Positions 14,401 through 23,795 of a DNA stretch of 64,000 nucleotides are shown here, in pieces (the stretch's first letter is position 1; every line of letters begins with the position of its first letter). The stretch is from the NCBI RefSeq assembly GCF_051851475.1, contig NZ_JBPUSJ010000005.1, forward strand, positions 248,001-312,000. The letters are read 5' to 3'. The position numbers and the translations under genes were made by a program. The stretch comes from Carboxylicivirga taeanensis. GTDB lineage: Bacteria > Bacteroidota > Bacteroidia > Bacteroidales > Marinilabiliaceae. The notes beneath the pieces are model-generated. The model did no database searches and was not told the DNA's origin. It was given only the letters and a program-made list of their open reading frames with translations.

Positions 14401-17400
14401 TTGTCTGTGGTAGTGGGACTAATTTTAGTTCCGCTATTGCTGTATTCTGCCTTGTTATTACCTGCAGTTCAAACAACTGTGCTTAATTATGTAACCCGGC
14501 AGTTAAGTGAAGATCTCGATACGGAGCTTTCGATCGGCCGAGTTCATATCCGACCGTTTAAAACATTGGTAATGGATGACATGGTCATCTACGATCAAAA
14601 TAAGGATACGCTGGTAGCTATCCAGCGGCTTGCTGCCAATATTGATTCGCTCTATTTCCGAAAAAGAGAAGTTTATCTAAGTAAGCTAAGTATCTCTGAA
14701 CCAACCGTAAATATCTTAAAAGAGGATTCGGTTTATAATTTCAGCTTTCTAACCAGACGATTAGTCAATCGCGACTCAGCCAATGTAGCATGGAACATTG
14801 ACCTGACTAACCTGGAGGTTAAAAAAGGCGTGTTTCATTACCGCGATGATACAACCCGTGCAGGATATTCGCTCACCGATGCGAATTTATTGTTGCATGA
14901 TATATATAAAGATAGTTTATGGCACGTTGATATTCGGGATTTGAATGTGAAACATAGTAAAGGTTCGTGCGTGGATAAAGTGGAGGCCAGACTGGCTTTT
15001 AGTGATTCGGCTATCTTTATGAGCCAGGCTAAGATTCAGAGTGGCAACTCATCATTACATGTTGACTCACTGGCTTTGGAGCTGAATAGGGGCAAGAAAG
15101 GGCTTGAACAGATCGGACATTTTTATGCCAATATTCACAAATCGGATTTTAGTGCTGCTGATATTGTGAAATTGAGCCCATTAAAACGCGCTGCCGATAT
15201 TGGGCTGTCTGGTGTTGTTTATGGAACAGTAGATAATATTAAAGGCCGTAATGTGAAGCTCTATTTTGGTCCGCACTCCCGTGTGGTTTCGGATTTTGAT
15301 ATAAGCGGCCTCCCAAATGTAGATGAAACGTTTTTATATATTGGGGTGAACCAGCTGCGCACTACCCCTGCCGACCTGGAGCAGCTTTTTTCGCACGTTC
15401 AAGGGCAGGCCCTAAAACTGCCGGAGGCCTTAAACAGCCTTCATGAAATTAATTACAGCGGTAATTTTACCGGTTTTTTAACCGACTTGGTAGCGTACGG
15501 TAAGTTTACAACCGTTCTGGGGCAAATTAATACAGACATTGGTTTAAAGATTGATGGCAATGATGATTTAGTGTTTTCCGGTAATTTAAAAACCCAGCAG
15601 TTTAATATTGGGAAGTTGGCGGGGGCCGAACAGTTCGTTGGAAATGTTTCAATGTCGGTAGCAATAAATGGGCGCCGTCGCTCCAGCGAAAAGTTTGATG
15701 CCTTTTTAAATGGAGTCGTCGATACCTTAACACTGAATGGATATAATTATACAAATATTCAGTTAAATGGCCTTTTTGAAAATAATAAGTTCGACGGCGA
15801 TTTTCTAATCGATGATCCCAATGGGCAGGTTGGTTTTAACGGGAAAATAGATTTGTCGGGTGATATACCCAATTTTAGTTTCTCTGCCCGCCTGACCGAT
15901 TTAAGATTAGATCGCTTAAACCTCGCAACTAAACATAAAAACAGCTCCGTTACGGCAGATATAGAAACTGATATTTCGGGGAAGGACTTGGATGATATTG
16001 TGGGCTACATGCACCTGAAAAATTTGTCCTATGTGTCGGATGAGCATGATGTTGCCGTTGATTCATTGTTATTGGTTTCTGTGCGAGAGGGTGAACAGAA
16101 ACGCATTGTGCTTCAGTCGGATGTGGCCGAAGGAGATTTGGTAGGGGTCTATAATTTTAAACACATCGGGAATTTGTTAAAGAAGAATTTGGTGCAGTAC
16201 CTGCCGGCTTTTACTAATAAACTCTCGATAAAGGATAAGGATTTTACGCAAAACGATTTTACTTTCTCCTGCACTTTTAAGCGTATTTCGGATATAGTAG
16301 CCGTGTTTGCGCCAGAGTTAAATATCTCTGACCATGGTCTTTTAATTGGGAACTACAATTCTTCATCCGGCATGTTAGATGTGGAGGCTGAGTTGCAGTA
16401 TTTGGATGTAAAAGGTCTTAATGCCAGTCATCCAGAGGTGCATATTTCAACCGCTGATAATAACAAGTTGAAGGTGATCACGCGTTTCAGGGAGCTCAAT
16501 GTTAATAATGTAGCCGTGTTTCATAACTTGAGTTTTCACCATACCGCTTATAGCGATACTTTACAGTTTAATATATTTTGGAATAACTGGGATGACTATA
16601 CCAACAGCGGCTCAATATTAAGTACAACAAGTCTTAAAGCCAGGGACAACGGGGTTTACGCAACAACCAACCTGCATCCTTCCTACATCATGGTGAGGGA
16701 CAGTGTCTGGGAAATGCAACCAACAACAATGCATTACCATCCCGATGGCTTTTCGATGAAGAATTTCAGGTTGTTTCATGGTAATCAGGAGGTTGGTATT
16801 AATGGTTTCGCCCATCGCCATGTTAAAGATGGTTTGCGTATTCACTTGCAAAATATCAGCTTATCGGACTTAATTGGCGCTCAGAATCTGGAACGAATAA
16901 AAATGACTGGTGCTCTCAGTGGCGCGTTGGATGTTCATAACCTCTATAAGATGCCCTTTGTAAGTGGCGACTTAAATATTAGAGATTTCGTTTTTAATGA
17001 TGATAAGGTAGGCGACTTTTCGGTTGCAGCGAACTACTTGCCCAAAGAAAATCAGGTGCAGCTAAAGGCCGATGTTATGAAAGATGGTCATCAGTCTTTA
17101 AACGGAGGGGGACTTATCGATGTTAATAGTCGCGAGGTCGATCTTAATTTTGACATCGATCATCTGGAAATTGGCTTTCTTAATTTGTACCTGAGCAAGA
17201 TAATGCAAAACCTCAATGGGACAGCCAGCGGTCAAATAGCTGTTGTAGGCCCGTTAACCGGTCCGGAGTTGGTTGGCAAACTAAAGGTTGATAAAGCATT
17301 CTTTGATGTAGGCTTATTAAAAACAACCTATTCTATTACCGATTCAGTTTTATTCCGTCCTGGTGTGATGGAATTTAAAGAGATAACGGTGGCTGACAGG

Positions 17401-18828
17401 AATGGGAAGCAGGGTACTTTTAACGGAACAATTCGCCACAATGGGTTTCGTGATATGCAGTATGACTTGTACTTAACCACTAGCAACATGTTAGTGCTTG
17501 ATACCAAGTATGCGGATAACCCCTTGTATTATGGCGAAGTGTATGCCGATGGAAACATGTCAATAACCGGAACTACCAAAGATATCGTGATTGATATTGC
17601 GGGACGGACACGGGAGAATTCACTGTTTTTTATCCCGCTCACCGATGAAGAGAGTGCCGAGGAAAGCAGTTTTATTCGTTTTATTGGCGCATCCGATGAG
17701 GAAGAGGCCAAAGACAACGGCAGCAGTGCCGAAAGTAGCGATTATGCTGTGGATTTGGCTGGTATGACTGTCAGTATGGATTTGGACATTACACCCGATG
17801 CCCGCTGTCAGGTTATTTTTGATTCAACTGTGGGAGATATACTGCGGGGAAGTGGTTATGGGAATCTCCAGATCAAGATGGATAAGGAAGGAGGCATCAA
17901 CTTCTATGGCGATTTTGATTTCGACAATGGCGATTACATGTTCACCCTGCGTAATGTACTTAATAAGAAGTTTGTCATCAACCAGGGCTCGTCTATCAAT
18001 TGGGACGGCAATCCTTACGATGCCAATATCGACCTCAATGCCACCTATAAGTTAAAAACAAGTTTACTCGATTTGGTGGGCTACACAGAGGATACGCAAA
18101 AGGATCTTGGACGACGGATTCCTGTTCATTGTAACCTGTTATTGAGTAATCGATTAACAAAGCCGAATATTAAATTTGAGATTGAAACACCATCCAGTCA
18201 GGATTATAATCAAAACATTATTGATACTTATATCAATACCGAGGAGGAAACCAACCGTCAAGTACTTTCTTTGCTGGTTTTAAATAAGTTTTATACAACA
18301 GAGAGTGCGGCTGCCAATAATCCAAATGGCCTTTCTACGGGTAATAATGCGGCTTTGGTAACAACAACCGAAATGCTGTCCAACCAGCTAAGCCATTGGT
18401 TGTCGCAAATAAGTCGTGATATTGATATTGGAGTAAGTTACCGGCCGGCCAGTGAGCTCACCGATGATGAGGTAGAGGTGGCCTTATCTACCCAAATGTT
18501 TAATAACCGGGTGCTGGTGAATGGCAATGTGGGGTATGGTCAGGATCAAACGCAGGCCAGTAACCTGATTGGCGATTTTGATGTTGAGGTCAAACTGAAT
18601 AAATCGGGGAGTTTAAGGGCCAAAGCCTATACGCATACCAATAACGATTTATTGTATTCATCGGAATACAGTATTTCCCCAACCACCCAAGGTGTCGGCA
18701 TATCCTTCCGGGAGGAGTTTGATTCGCTGGAGGAGCTGATGCATAAGTACTGGATGAAAATTTCTGGTCAGAGTAAAAAGGAAGAGACGCAGAGCCAGCC
18801 GGATGAAGACGAAGAGAATAAAGAATAA
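14401..18828 (+). CDS. tamB: Translocation and assembly module protein TamB (DUF490)
   Basis: Very long inner-membrane-anchored, periplasm-spanning protein of the AsmA/TamB family, implicated in lipid transport or outer-membrane protein assembly. The N-terminus is a hydrophobic anchor (VVVGLILVPLLLYSALLLPA) followed by the AsmA-like TELSIGRVHIRPFKTLVMDD. The rest is over 1300 residues of repeated beta strands forming the predicted groove, and the C-terminal DUF490 domain is recognisable near 1100-1420 (DITPDARCQVIFDS, GYGNLQIKMDKEGGINFYGD, FVINQGSSINWDGNPYDANI). It ends in an acidic tail. The first usable start is TTG at 14401. The frame is open back to 14320 without ATG or GTG, and the upstream in-frame residues KRDKNIKKNIKIG look like the missing basic N-terminus. 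Length 1475 is typical of Bacteroidota. Confidence 0.9.
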   Translation: MSVVVGLILVPLLLYSALLLPAVQTTVLNYVTRQLSEDLDTELSIGRVHIRPFKTLVMDDMVIYDQNKDTLVAIQRLAANIDSLYFRKREVYLSKLSISEPTVNILKEDSVYNFSFLTRRLVNRDSANVAWNIDLTNLEVKKGVFHYRDDTTRAGYSLTDANLLLHDIYKDSLWHVDIRDLNVKHSKGSCVDKVEARLAFSDSAIFMSQAKIQSGNSSLHVDSLALELNRGKKGLEQIGHFYANIHKSDFSAADIVKLSPLKRAADIGLSGVVYGTVDNIKGRNVKLYFGPHSRVVSDFDISGLPNVDETFLYIGVNQLRTTPADLEQLFSHVQGQALKLPEALNSLHEINYSGNFTGFLTDLVAYGKFTTVLGQINTDIGLKIDGNDDLVFSGNLKTQQFNIGKLAGAEQFVGNVSMSVAINGRRRSSEKFDAFLNGVVDTLTLNGYNYTNIQLNGLFENNKFDGDFLIDDPNGQVGFNGKIDLSGDIPNFSFSARLTDLRLDRLNLATKHKNSSVTADIETDISGKDLDDIVGYMHLKNLSYVSDEHDVAVDSLLLVSVREGEQKRIVLQSDVAEGDLVGVYNFKHIGNLLKKNLVQYLPAFTNKLSIKDKDFTQNDFTFSCTFKRISDIVAVFAPELNISDHGLLIGNYNSSSGMLDVEAELQYLDVKGLNASHPEVHISTADNNKLKVITRFRELNVNNVAVFHNLSFHHTAYSDTLQFNIFWNNWDDYTNSGSILSTTSLKARDNGVYATTNLHPSYIMVRDSVWEMQPTTMHYHPDGFSMKNFRLFHGNQEVGINGFAHRHVKDGLRIHLQNISLSDLIGAQNLERIKMTGALSGALDVHNLYKMPFVSGDLNIRDFVFNDDKVGDFSVAANYLPKENQVQLKADVMKDGHQSLNGGGLIDVNSREVDLNFDIDHLEIGFLNLYLSKIMQNLNGTASGQIAVVGPLTGPELVGKLKVDKAFFDVGLLKTTYSITDSVLFRPGVMEFKEITVADRNGKQGTFNGTIRHNGFRDMQYDLYLTTSNMLVLDTKYADNPLYYGEVYADGNMSITGTTKDIVIDIAGRTRENSLFFIPLTDEESAEESSFIRFIGASDEEEAKDNGSSAESSDYAVDLAGMTVSMDLDITPDARCQVIFDSTVGDILRGSGYGNLQIKMDKEGGINFYGDFDFDNGDYMFTLRNVLNKKFVINQGSSINWDGNPYDANIDLNATYKLKTSLLDLVGYTEDTQKDLGRRIPVHCNLLLSNRLTKPNIKFEIETPSSQDYNQNIIDTYINTEEETNRQVLSLLVLNKFYTTESAAANNPNGLSTGNNAALVTTTEMLSNQLSHWLSQISRDIDIGVSYRPASELTDDEVEVALSTQMFNNRVLVNGNVGYGQDQTQASNLIGDFDVEVKLNKSGSLRAKAYTHTNNDLLYSSEYSISPTTQGVGISFREEFDSLEELMHKYWMKISGQSKKEETQSQPDEDEENKE

Positions 18829-18941
18829 ACTTTTTCGTTCTATATTGCGTAGCTATTTTACTATTTTAGCCTTGAATAAAATATTCGATAAAGTGGCTTT
18901 TAAGCCCTATTAAGATTAGTGATTGTTCTAAAATAATTAAT

Positions 18942-19637
18942 ATGAATTTGTTATTATTCATTCAGGCAAATGCCGAAACATTACCTGCCGACGAGTTGGC
19001 CGAAGGAGCTGAAAAAAGCATGAATCTTTTTGAGATGGCGAAGGCTGGAGGTCTTATCATGATACCTTTAGTGTTGTTGTCGTTTGTGGCGGTGTATATT
19101 TTTATCGAGCGTTACCTGGCTATTCGCCGGGCAGCAATGGAAGATGCAGGATTTATGAATAAAATCAAAGACTATATTCATGACGGTAAAATTGAATCGG
19201 CTTTGGCACTTTGCCAGTCACATGATTTTCCTGTTTCGCGCATGATTGAAAAGGGCATTACTCGCATCGGACGCCCTCTTAATGATGTGAATACGGCCAT
19301 TGAGAATGTTGGTAACCTGGAAATTAGCCGGCTCGAGAAAAGTTTGCCAACCCTGGCAACAGTGGCCGGTGGAGCACCCATGATTGGTTTTTTAGGAACG
19401 GTAATTGGTATGGTGAAGGCGTTTTTCGACATGGCCAATGCGGGCAATAATATCGATGTACAGCTCTTATCGTCGGGTATTTACACCGCTATGGTTACGA
19501 CAGTAACTGGATTGGTGGTGGGCATCATCGCCTACTTTGCCTACAACATTCTGGTAGCCAAAGTAGAAAAGGTGGTGTTTAAGATGGAAGCTCGCACCAT
19601 GGAGTTTATGGATTTACTCAACGAACCAGCTCACTAA
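18942..19637 (+). CDS. exbB: MotA/TolQ/ExbB proton channel family protein
   Basis: Inner-membrane channel subunit of a TonB/Tol energising complex. After a short N-terminal extension there are three membrane helices: GGLIMIPLVLLSFVAVYIFI (about 36-55), VAGGAPMIGFLGTVIGMVKA (about 142-165) and IYTAMVTTVTGLVVGIIAYF (about 183-205). The GFLGTVxGM and TxxGLxVGIxAY motifs are those of ExbB/TolQ, between which a long cytoplasmic loop lies. It is the first gene of a tight four-gene operon with two ExbD genes and a TonB-like gene (gaps of 2, -1 and 1 bases). ExbB rather than TolQ is favoured by the tonB-like gene, but Bacteroidota sequences do not separate cleanly. Confidence 0.93.
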   Translation: MNLLLFIQANAETLPADELAEGAEKSMNLFEMAKAGGLIMIPLVLLSFVAVYIFIERYLAIRRAAMEDAGFMNKIKDYIHDGKIESALALCQSHDFPVSRMIEKGITRIGRPLNDVNTAIENVGNLEISRLEKSLPTLATVAGGAPMIGFLGTVIGMVKAFFDMANAGNNIDVQLLSSGIYTAMVTTVTGLVVGIIAYFAYNILVAKVEKVVFKMEARTMEFMDLLNEPAH

Positions 19638-19639
19638 TA

Positions 19640-20029
19640 ATGGCTTTAAAGCGAAGAACAAAAATAAGTGCAGCTTTTAGCATGTCATCAATGACCGACA
19701 TTGTGTTCCTGTTGTTGATCTTCTTTATGATTACATCAACCATGGTGCATCCCAATGCCATCAAGCTCCTTATTCCCAAAAAAGCCACCAAAAAAGTAGT
19801 GGTTGAGCAGTATCTGAATGTGCGGGTAACTGCCTCAGGCAGGTATTATGTAGAGGGGAAGCGCTTTGGAACAAACAATGTGGAGACGGGCTTGGTGGGC
19901 GCATTCAACCAAAGCGATCGCACCATCGTTAAGCTGCGAACCGATAAAAATGCTTCTACCGGCGATGTGGCTCGTGTGTTGGACATCGCGGAGTCGAATG
20001 GAATTAAAGTAATACTAGATATCAGGTAA
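19640..20029 (+). CDS. exbD: ExbD/TolR family biopolymer transport protein, first copy
   Basis: Single-pass inner-membrane subunit that with ExbB couples the proton gradient to TonB. MSSMTDIVFLLLIFFMITST (about 15-34) is the membrane helix, with the conserved protonatable aspartate (Asp20) at its start. The remaining 95 residues are the periplasmic domain (VRVTASGRYYVEGKRFG, TVVKL-like strand, GDVARVLDIAESNGIKVILD). Length 129 is typical. The stop overlaps the start of the second copy by one base (TAATG). The two copies are nearly identical across the helix but differ in the periplasmic part, which suggests an ExbD heteromer. Confidence 0.93.
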   Translation: MALKRRTKISAAFSMSSMTDIVFLLLIFFMITSTMVHPNAIKLLIPKKATKKVVVEQYLNVRVTASGRYYVEGKRFGTNNVETGLVGAFNQSDRTIVKLRTDKNASTGDVARVLDIAESNGIKVILDIR

Positions 20030-20424
20030 TGGCGTTAAAAAGACAAAGTAAAGTGGATGCGGGGTTTAGTATGTCATCAATGACCGACATTGTATTCCTG
20101 CTGCTGATCTTCTTTATGATTACTTCCACCTTGGTAACACCACCGGCAGTGCGGGAACTGGTGCTGCCTAAAAGTGATCATCAGGTATCGGCCAAACCCA
20201 ATACAACCCTGTCTGTTACCTCGGATATGCGCTACTTTATTGAAGGGGAGCAAGTGCCCTTCTGGAAAATAGAACGCCGTCTTAAAGAAATCATTGAGCT
20301 GAGTCCGGATACCTACATTGCTTTGCATGTTGATGAGTCGGTTCCTTTTTCGGTGGTTGGTAAGATTAGGGATATTGCTATCCGCAATAAGTACAAACTG
20401 ATATTGGCTACACAGGGTAAATAA
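20029..20424 (+). CDS. exbD: ExbD/TolR family biopolymer transport protein, second copy
   Basis: Second ExbD paralogue. The stretch from FSMSSMTDIVFLLLIFFMIT (about 13-32) repeats the helix of the first copy almost exactly, including the conserved Asp. The periplasmic part differs: PPAVRELVLPKSDHQ replaces HPNAIKLLIPKKATK, and it continues with LSVTSDMRYFIEGEQVPFWK and a C-terminal VVGKIRDIAIRNKYKLILAT. Length 131. It overlaps the first copy by one base and precedes the TonB-like gene by one base. Paired ExbD genes next to ExbB are common in Bacteroidota. Confidence 0.93.
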   Translation: MALKRQSKVDAGFSMSSMTDIVFLLLIFFMITSTLVTPPAVRELVLPKSDHQVSAKPNTTLSVTSDMRYFIEGEQVPFWKIERRLKEIIELSPDTYIALHVDESVPFSVVGKIRDIAIRNKYKLILATQGK

Positions 20425-20425
20425 T

Positions 20426-21400
20426 ATGGAGGAAAAGGATAAACAATACGGCATCATTGGGTCTGTAATTTTCCATGTAGGAATACTGTTACTTCTACTG
20501 TATTTTGGCTTACAAAGCCTGCCACAAGAGGAAGAGGGCATTTTGGTGAATTTTGGAGACACGGTTTTAGGACAGGGAGAGGTTGAGCCAAAGGAGTCGC
20601 AGGCTCCACCTGTTGAACAGCAAACAACGCCTCCGCCACCTAAAACAGAGCCGGTGCCAGAGCCGAAGGTCAGCGAACCGGAAAGTGAAGATGAGGTGCA
20701 AACGCAGGATTTTGATGAAGCCCCAGTGGTAAAATCCGATGCCCAAAAAAAGAAAGAGAAAGAGGAGCAGGAGCGTTTGGATAAAGAGCAGCGCGAGCGC
20801 GAAGAGCAGGAGAGGATAGAACGTGAACATGAGATAGAACGCCAGAAGGAATTGGAGCGTCAGCGCCAGATTGAAGCCGAAAAAGAGGCCCAGCGCCAGA
20901 AAGAGCTGGCCGAACAGCGGGCACGCGAAGAGGCGGAGCGCAAAAAGCGTGAGGAGCAGGAGCGACAGGCAGCCGAGGCACGTAACCGGGTGTTGGGGGC
21001 CTTTAGTGGCAAAGGCAGTGGGGAGAGCACCTCCGAAGGCGAAACAGGTGGAAGTGGTAACCAGGGCTATATAACCGGTGATCCTAATTCGAAAAACAGG
21101 ACCGGATCGGGACTGGGCGATTCGGGCAGTGGTTTTGATCTGCAGGGACGTTCGCTGATAGGGAGTTTGCCTAAACCCCAACACAACTCCAACAAGGAGG
21201 GCATTGTGGTGATTGGAATTACTGTTGATCGCAATGGTAACGTCACATCGGCCGAGTTTCAGCTGAAGGGGTCCAATACACAGGATCGTGAACTGGTGGA
21301 GAATGCCAAAGCGGCAGCCCGCCGGGCTAAGTTTAATGCAGATAAGAGTGCCAGTGCCTACGCACAAGGTACCATCACCTATTATTTCCAGCTCGATTAG
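20426..21400 (+). CDS. TonB/TolA-like energy transducer
   Basis: Periplasm-spanning protein anchored by one N-terminal helix (IIGSVIFHVGILLLLLYFGL, about 9-28). It continues with a Pro/Glu-rich segment (residues 60-95), a long Lys/Glu/Arg/Gln coiled coil (about 108-190) and a Gly/Ser-rich hinge (195-240). The C-terminal TonB-like domain runs over the last 75 residues (GIVVIGITVDRNGNVTSAEF, TITYYFQLD). The long charged coiled coil resembles TolA as much as TonB, so either outer-membrane receptor energisation or Tol-like envelope function is possible. It completes the ExbB-ExbD-ExbD operon. Length 324. Confidence 0.85.
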   Translation: MEEKDKQYGIIGSVIFHVGILLLLLYFGLQSLPQEEEGILVNFGDTVLGQGEVEPKESQAPPVEQQTTPPPPKTEPVPEPKVSEPESEDEVQTQDFDEAPVVKSDAQKKKEKEEQERLDKEQREREEQERIEREHEIERQKELERQRQIEAEKEAQRQKELAEQRAREEAERKKREEQERQAAEARNRVLGAFSGKGSGESTSEGETGGSGNQGYITGDPNSKNRTGSGLGDSGSGFDLQGRSLIGSLPKPQHNSNKEGIVVIGITVDRNGNVTSAEFQLKGSNTQDRELVENAKAAARRAKFNADKSASAYAQGTITYYFQLD

Positions 21401-21436
21401 GAGCAAAACGGTTATTCACTAAGGGGTATAAAGTTC

Positions 21437-21491
21437 CTGCAAATTGCGGGAGCTCTTCCATGTATTTGGAACCCGTGCTGCAAAGTGCGGG
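21437..21491 (+). repeat. Pair of near-identical 14-base direct repeats
   Basis: CTGCAAATTGCGGG (21437-21450) and CTGCAAAGTGCGGG (21478-21491) differ at one base. They lie in the 245-base gap after the tonB-like gene. The surrounding sequence has no credible ORF, so its origin is unknown; a degraded mobile or intergenic repeat is possible. Confidence 0.6.
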
Positions 21492-21645
21492 GGGGATTCC
21501 CAGTCCTTTGAGCATCCTCTTGCAGAGCGAAGGCGCATTTTAACGCCAAGATGCCAGTTGGCCCAAACAGGTTCTTTCCCTCAGGGAGAAATCTGAAGGG
21601 AGAGAGGCTTTGTTTGAATAGGGCGTGATATATATACCGCGGAAA

Positions 21646-22401
21646 TCAAAAGAACAGTACCTTAATACCTGCTACAAACACAGTGGCCAGCAGGATGTAG
21701 CGGATGTACTTAACGCCAATTTGCCGGGCGTATTTCGATGCGATGAATGCGCCACTGGCATTGCCAATGGCCAGGATAATGCCATACAGGTAGTTAACCT
21801 GTCCCGACCAGATAAAAATACCCAACGCAATAGCGGTGTAGGCCAGCACGATGAGCACCTTAATGGCATTGGCTTTAATAAGGTCGTAACCCACGCCGAG
21901 TACCAGTCCGGCCAGTAAAAAGAAGCCCACACCGGCCTGTATAAAACCGCCATAGACACCAATAAAAAAGAAGATAATAACCTGCCAGAAGGCCGGTTTC
22001 TCTTTTGCCTGACCGGCTTGTGTCTTTACCCACTTATCCGGCTTTAGCAGGATAACAAAGAACATCACAAACAGCAGGGAGCCAATAAAAAGGTTTAATG
22101 TCGTTTCGCTGATGTTTACCGCTATGGAGGCGCCAATAATGGACCCCACAACAGCAGGTATAAGCAGAAATAAACTGCTCCTGTAATTGATGAGCCCTTG
22201 CTGCTTAAAATTTCGCACTGCCACCACATTCTGAAACAAGATGGCTACACGGTTGGTCGCATTCGCCTGGTGTGGCGACAGGCCCAGAAACATCAGGAGG
22301 GGCAAGGTGATTAATGAACCACTGCCAGCCAGGGTATTGATGAAACCGGCAAAGAGGCCGGCAAGAATCAGGAAGAAGGCATTGAGTAATGAAATATCCA
22401 T
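21646..22401 (-). CDS. TSUP (TauE/SafE) family permease
   Basis: Integral membrane protein of 251 residues with about eight helices in two repeats. The N-terminal repeat has GLFAGFINTLAGSGSLITLP (about 17-36) followed by LLMFLGLSPHQANATNRVAI, the classic TSUP signature; the second repeat starts near FFFIGVYGGFIQAGVGFFLL (about 133-152). TSUP proteins export or import sulfur compounds such as sulfite, sulfoacetate or taurine-derived sulfonates, but the substrate cannot be read here. The probable cysteate synthase lies 20 kb away, so sulfonate handling is only a thought. It runs leftward downstream of glyA, separated by a terminator, so it may have its own promoter. Confidence 0.9.
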   Translation of the reverse strand: MDISLLNAFFLILAGLFAGFINTLAGSGSLITLPLLMFLGLSPHQANATNRVAILFQNVVAVRNFKQQGLINYRSSLFLLIPAVVGSIIGASIAVNISETTLNLFIGSLLFVMFFVILLKPDKWVKTQAGQAKEKPAFWQVIIFFFIGVYGGFIQAGVGFFLLAGLVLGVGYDLIKANAIKVLIVLAYTAIALGIFIWSGQVNYLYGIILAIGNASGAFIASKYARQIGVKYIRYILLATVFVAGIKVLFF

Positions 22402-22423
22402 ATTGTAAATGTATGGTTTTCAG

Positions 22424-22458
22424 ACAAAACAAAAGCCGCCCTCTAAAAGAAAGCGGCT
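22424..22458 (-). terminator. Rho-independent terminator of glyA
   Basis: AGCCGC (22434-22439) pairs with GCGGCT (22453-22458) around a 13-base loop. On the minus strand the stem is followed by TTTTGTTTTG. It lies 45 bases past the glyA stop. Confidence 0.8.
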
Positions 22459-22502
22459 CTTTAATATTATTTTAGCTCTTAGCAAACAGCTGTAAGCTTT
22501 AC

Positions 22503-23783
22503 TTACCATGCAAACATTGGCTTGTCAGCCATCAGTGCATTTACTTTTTTGCGTGTTTCGGCAATGGCCTCTTCGTTGTCGATGTTCGAAATTACTTCAT
22601 CAATCAAACCAACGATGGTGCGCATATCCTCCTCTTTCAAACCACGTGATGTAACTGCAGACGTACCTACACGGAAACCTGAAGTAGAGAATGGCGAACG
22701 GGTATCAAATGGCACCATGTTTTTGTTAATGGTGATATCGGCCTTCACTAAGGTGTTTTCTACTTTCTTACCCGAGATATCAGGGAATTTAGTGCGCAGG
22801 TCAATCAGCATTAAGTGGTTGTCGGTTCCACCAGAGATGATTTTATAGCCCAGCTTCACAAACTCATCTGCCATGGCCTGAGCATTTGAACGTACCTGGT
22901 CAACATACACGGCAAAATCATCCGAAAGGGCCTCACCAAAAGCCACAGCCTTAGCGGCAATTACGTGCTCCAGTGGTCCGCCTTGCTGGCCTGGGAATAC
23001 GGCGAAATCCAGTACGGCACTCATCATCTTGGTTTCACCTTTTGGTGTTTTGTAGCCAAATGGGTTTTCGTAATCTTTACCCATCAGAATCATACCGCCG
23101 CGTGGTCCGCGCAATGTTTTATGCGTTGTAGTAGTTACAATGTGGCAGTGCTCAATCGGATTGTTTAAGCGACCTTTGGCAATTAAACCAGCTGGGTGAG
23201 CCATGTCGCAAAGTAGCAAGGCACCAATCTCATCCGCTAAACGGCGCATGCGGGCATAATCCCATTCGCGTGAGTAAGCCGAAGCACCTGCAATAATCAT
23301 TTTAGGCTTGTGCTCACGGGCAATGGCTTCCATCTCATCGTAATCTACCAATCCGGTATCTTCTTTAACGTGATAGCAAACCGGGTTATAAGTTACACCT
23401 GAGAAGTTAACCGGAGACCCGTGTGTTAAGTGACCACCGTGTGCCAAATCTAAGCCCATGAATGTGTCGCCCGGCTTCAATACGGCAAAAAATACTGCTG
23501 CGTTAGCCTGAGCACCAGAGTGAGGCTGTACGTTGGCGTATTCAGCACCAAATAATTCACAAGCGCGGTCGATAGCCAGCTGCTCGGTTTGGTCTACAAT
23601 CTGGCAACCACCATAGTAGCGTTTGCCCGGATAGCCTTCGGCATATTTATTGGTTAAGCAGGAGCCCTGGGCTTCCATTACCTGCTCACTAACAAAGTTT
23701 TCTGAAGCAATTAGCTCAATGCCTTCTTTTTGGCGAGCGTACTCCTTCTCAATGAGGTCGAAAATTACAGTATCTCTTTTCAT
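22503..23783 (-). CDS. glyA: Serine hydroxymethyltransferase
   Basis: PLP enzyme that interconverts serine and glycine while loading one-carbon units on tetrahydrofolate. Visible are IELIASENFVS (22-32), TNKYAEGYPGKRYYGGC (44-60), LDLAHGGHLTHGSPVNFSG (111-129), the CDMAHPAGL segment (192-200) and the PLP-lysine motif TTTTHKTLRGPRGG with Lys222. C-terminal FRVGTSAVTSRG binds substrate carboxylate. Length 426 is normal. The gene is alone on its strand with a hairpin terminator. A promoter box at 23976-23983 would give a leader of about 190 bases carrying short direct repeats and a hairpin. Confidence 0.97.
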   Translation of the reverse strand: MKRDTVIFDLIEKEYARQKEGIELIASENFVSEQVMEAQGSCLTNKYAEGYPGKRYYGGCQIVDQTEQLAIDRACELFGAEYANVQPHSGAQANAAVFFAVLKPGDTFMGLDLAHGGHLTHGSPVNFSGVTYNPVCYHVKEDTGLVDYDEMEAIAREHKPKMIIAGASAYSREWDYARMRRLADEIGALLLCDMAHPAGLIAKGRLNNPIEHCHIVTTTTHKTLRGPRGGMILMGKDYENPFGYKTPKGETKMMSAVLDFAVFPGQQGGPLEHVIAAKAVAFGEALSDDFAVYVDQVRSNAQAMADEFVKLGYKIISGGTDNHLMLIDLRTKFPDISGKKVENTLVKADITINKNMVPFDTRSPFSTSGFRVGTSAVTSRGLKEEDMRTIVGLIDEVISNIDNEEAIAETRKKVNALMADKPMFAW

Positions 23784-23795
23784 CTTTTAGATATT

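Noticed and set aside
20077..20562. 161-codon open frame opposite the second exbD gene
   Set aside because: Shadow of the exbD/tonB coding region; no motif.
20567..21406. 279-codon open frame on the minus strand, opposite the tonB-like gene
   Set aside because: It mirrors the Lys/Glu/Gln-rich coiled coil of the real gene and reads as Leu/Phe-rich low-complexity sequence, with no family signature.
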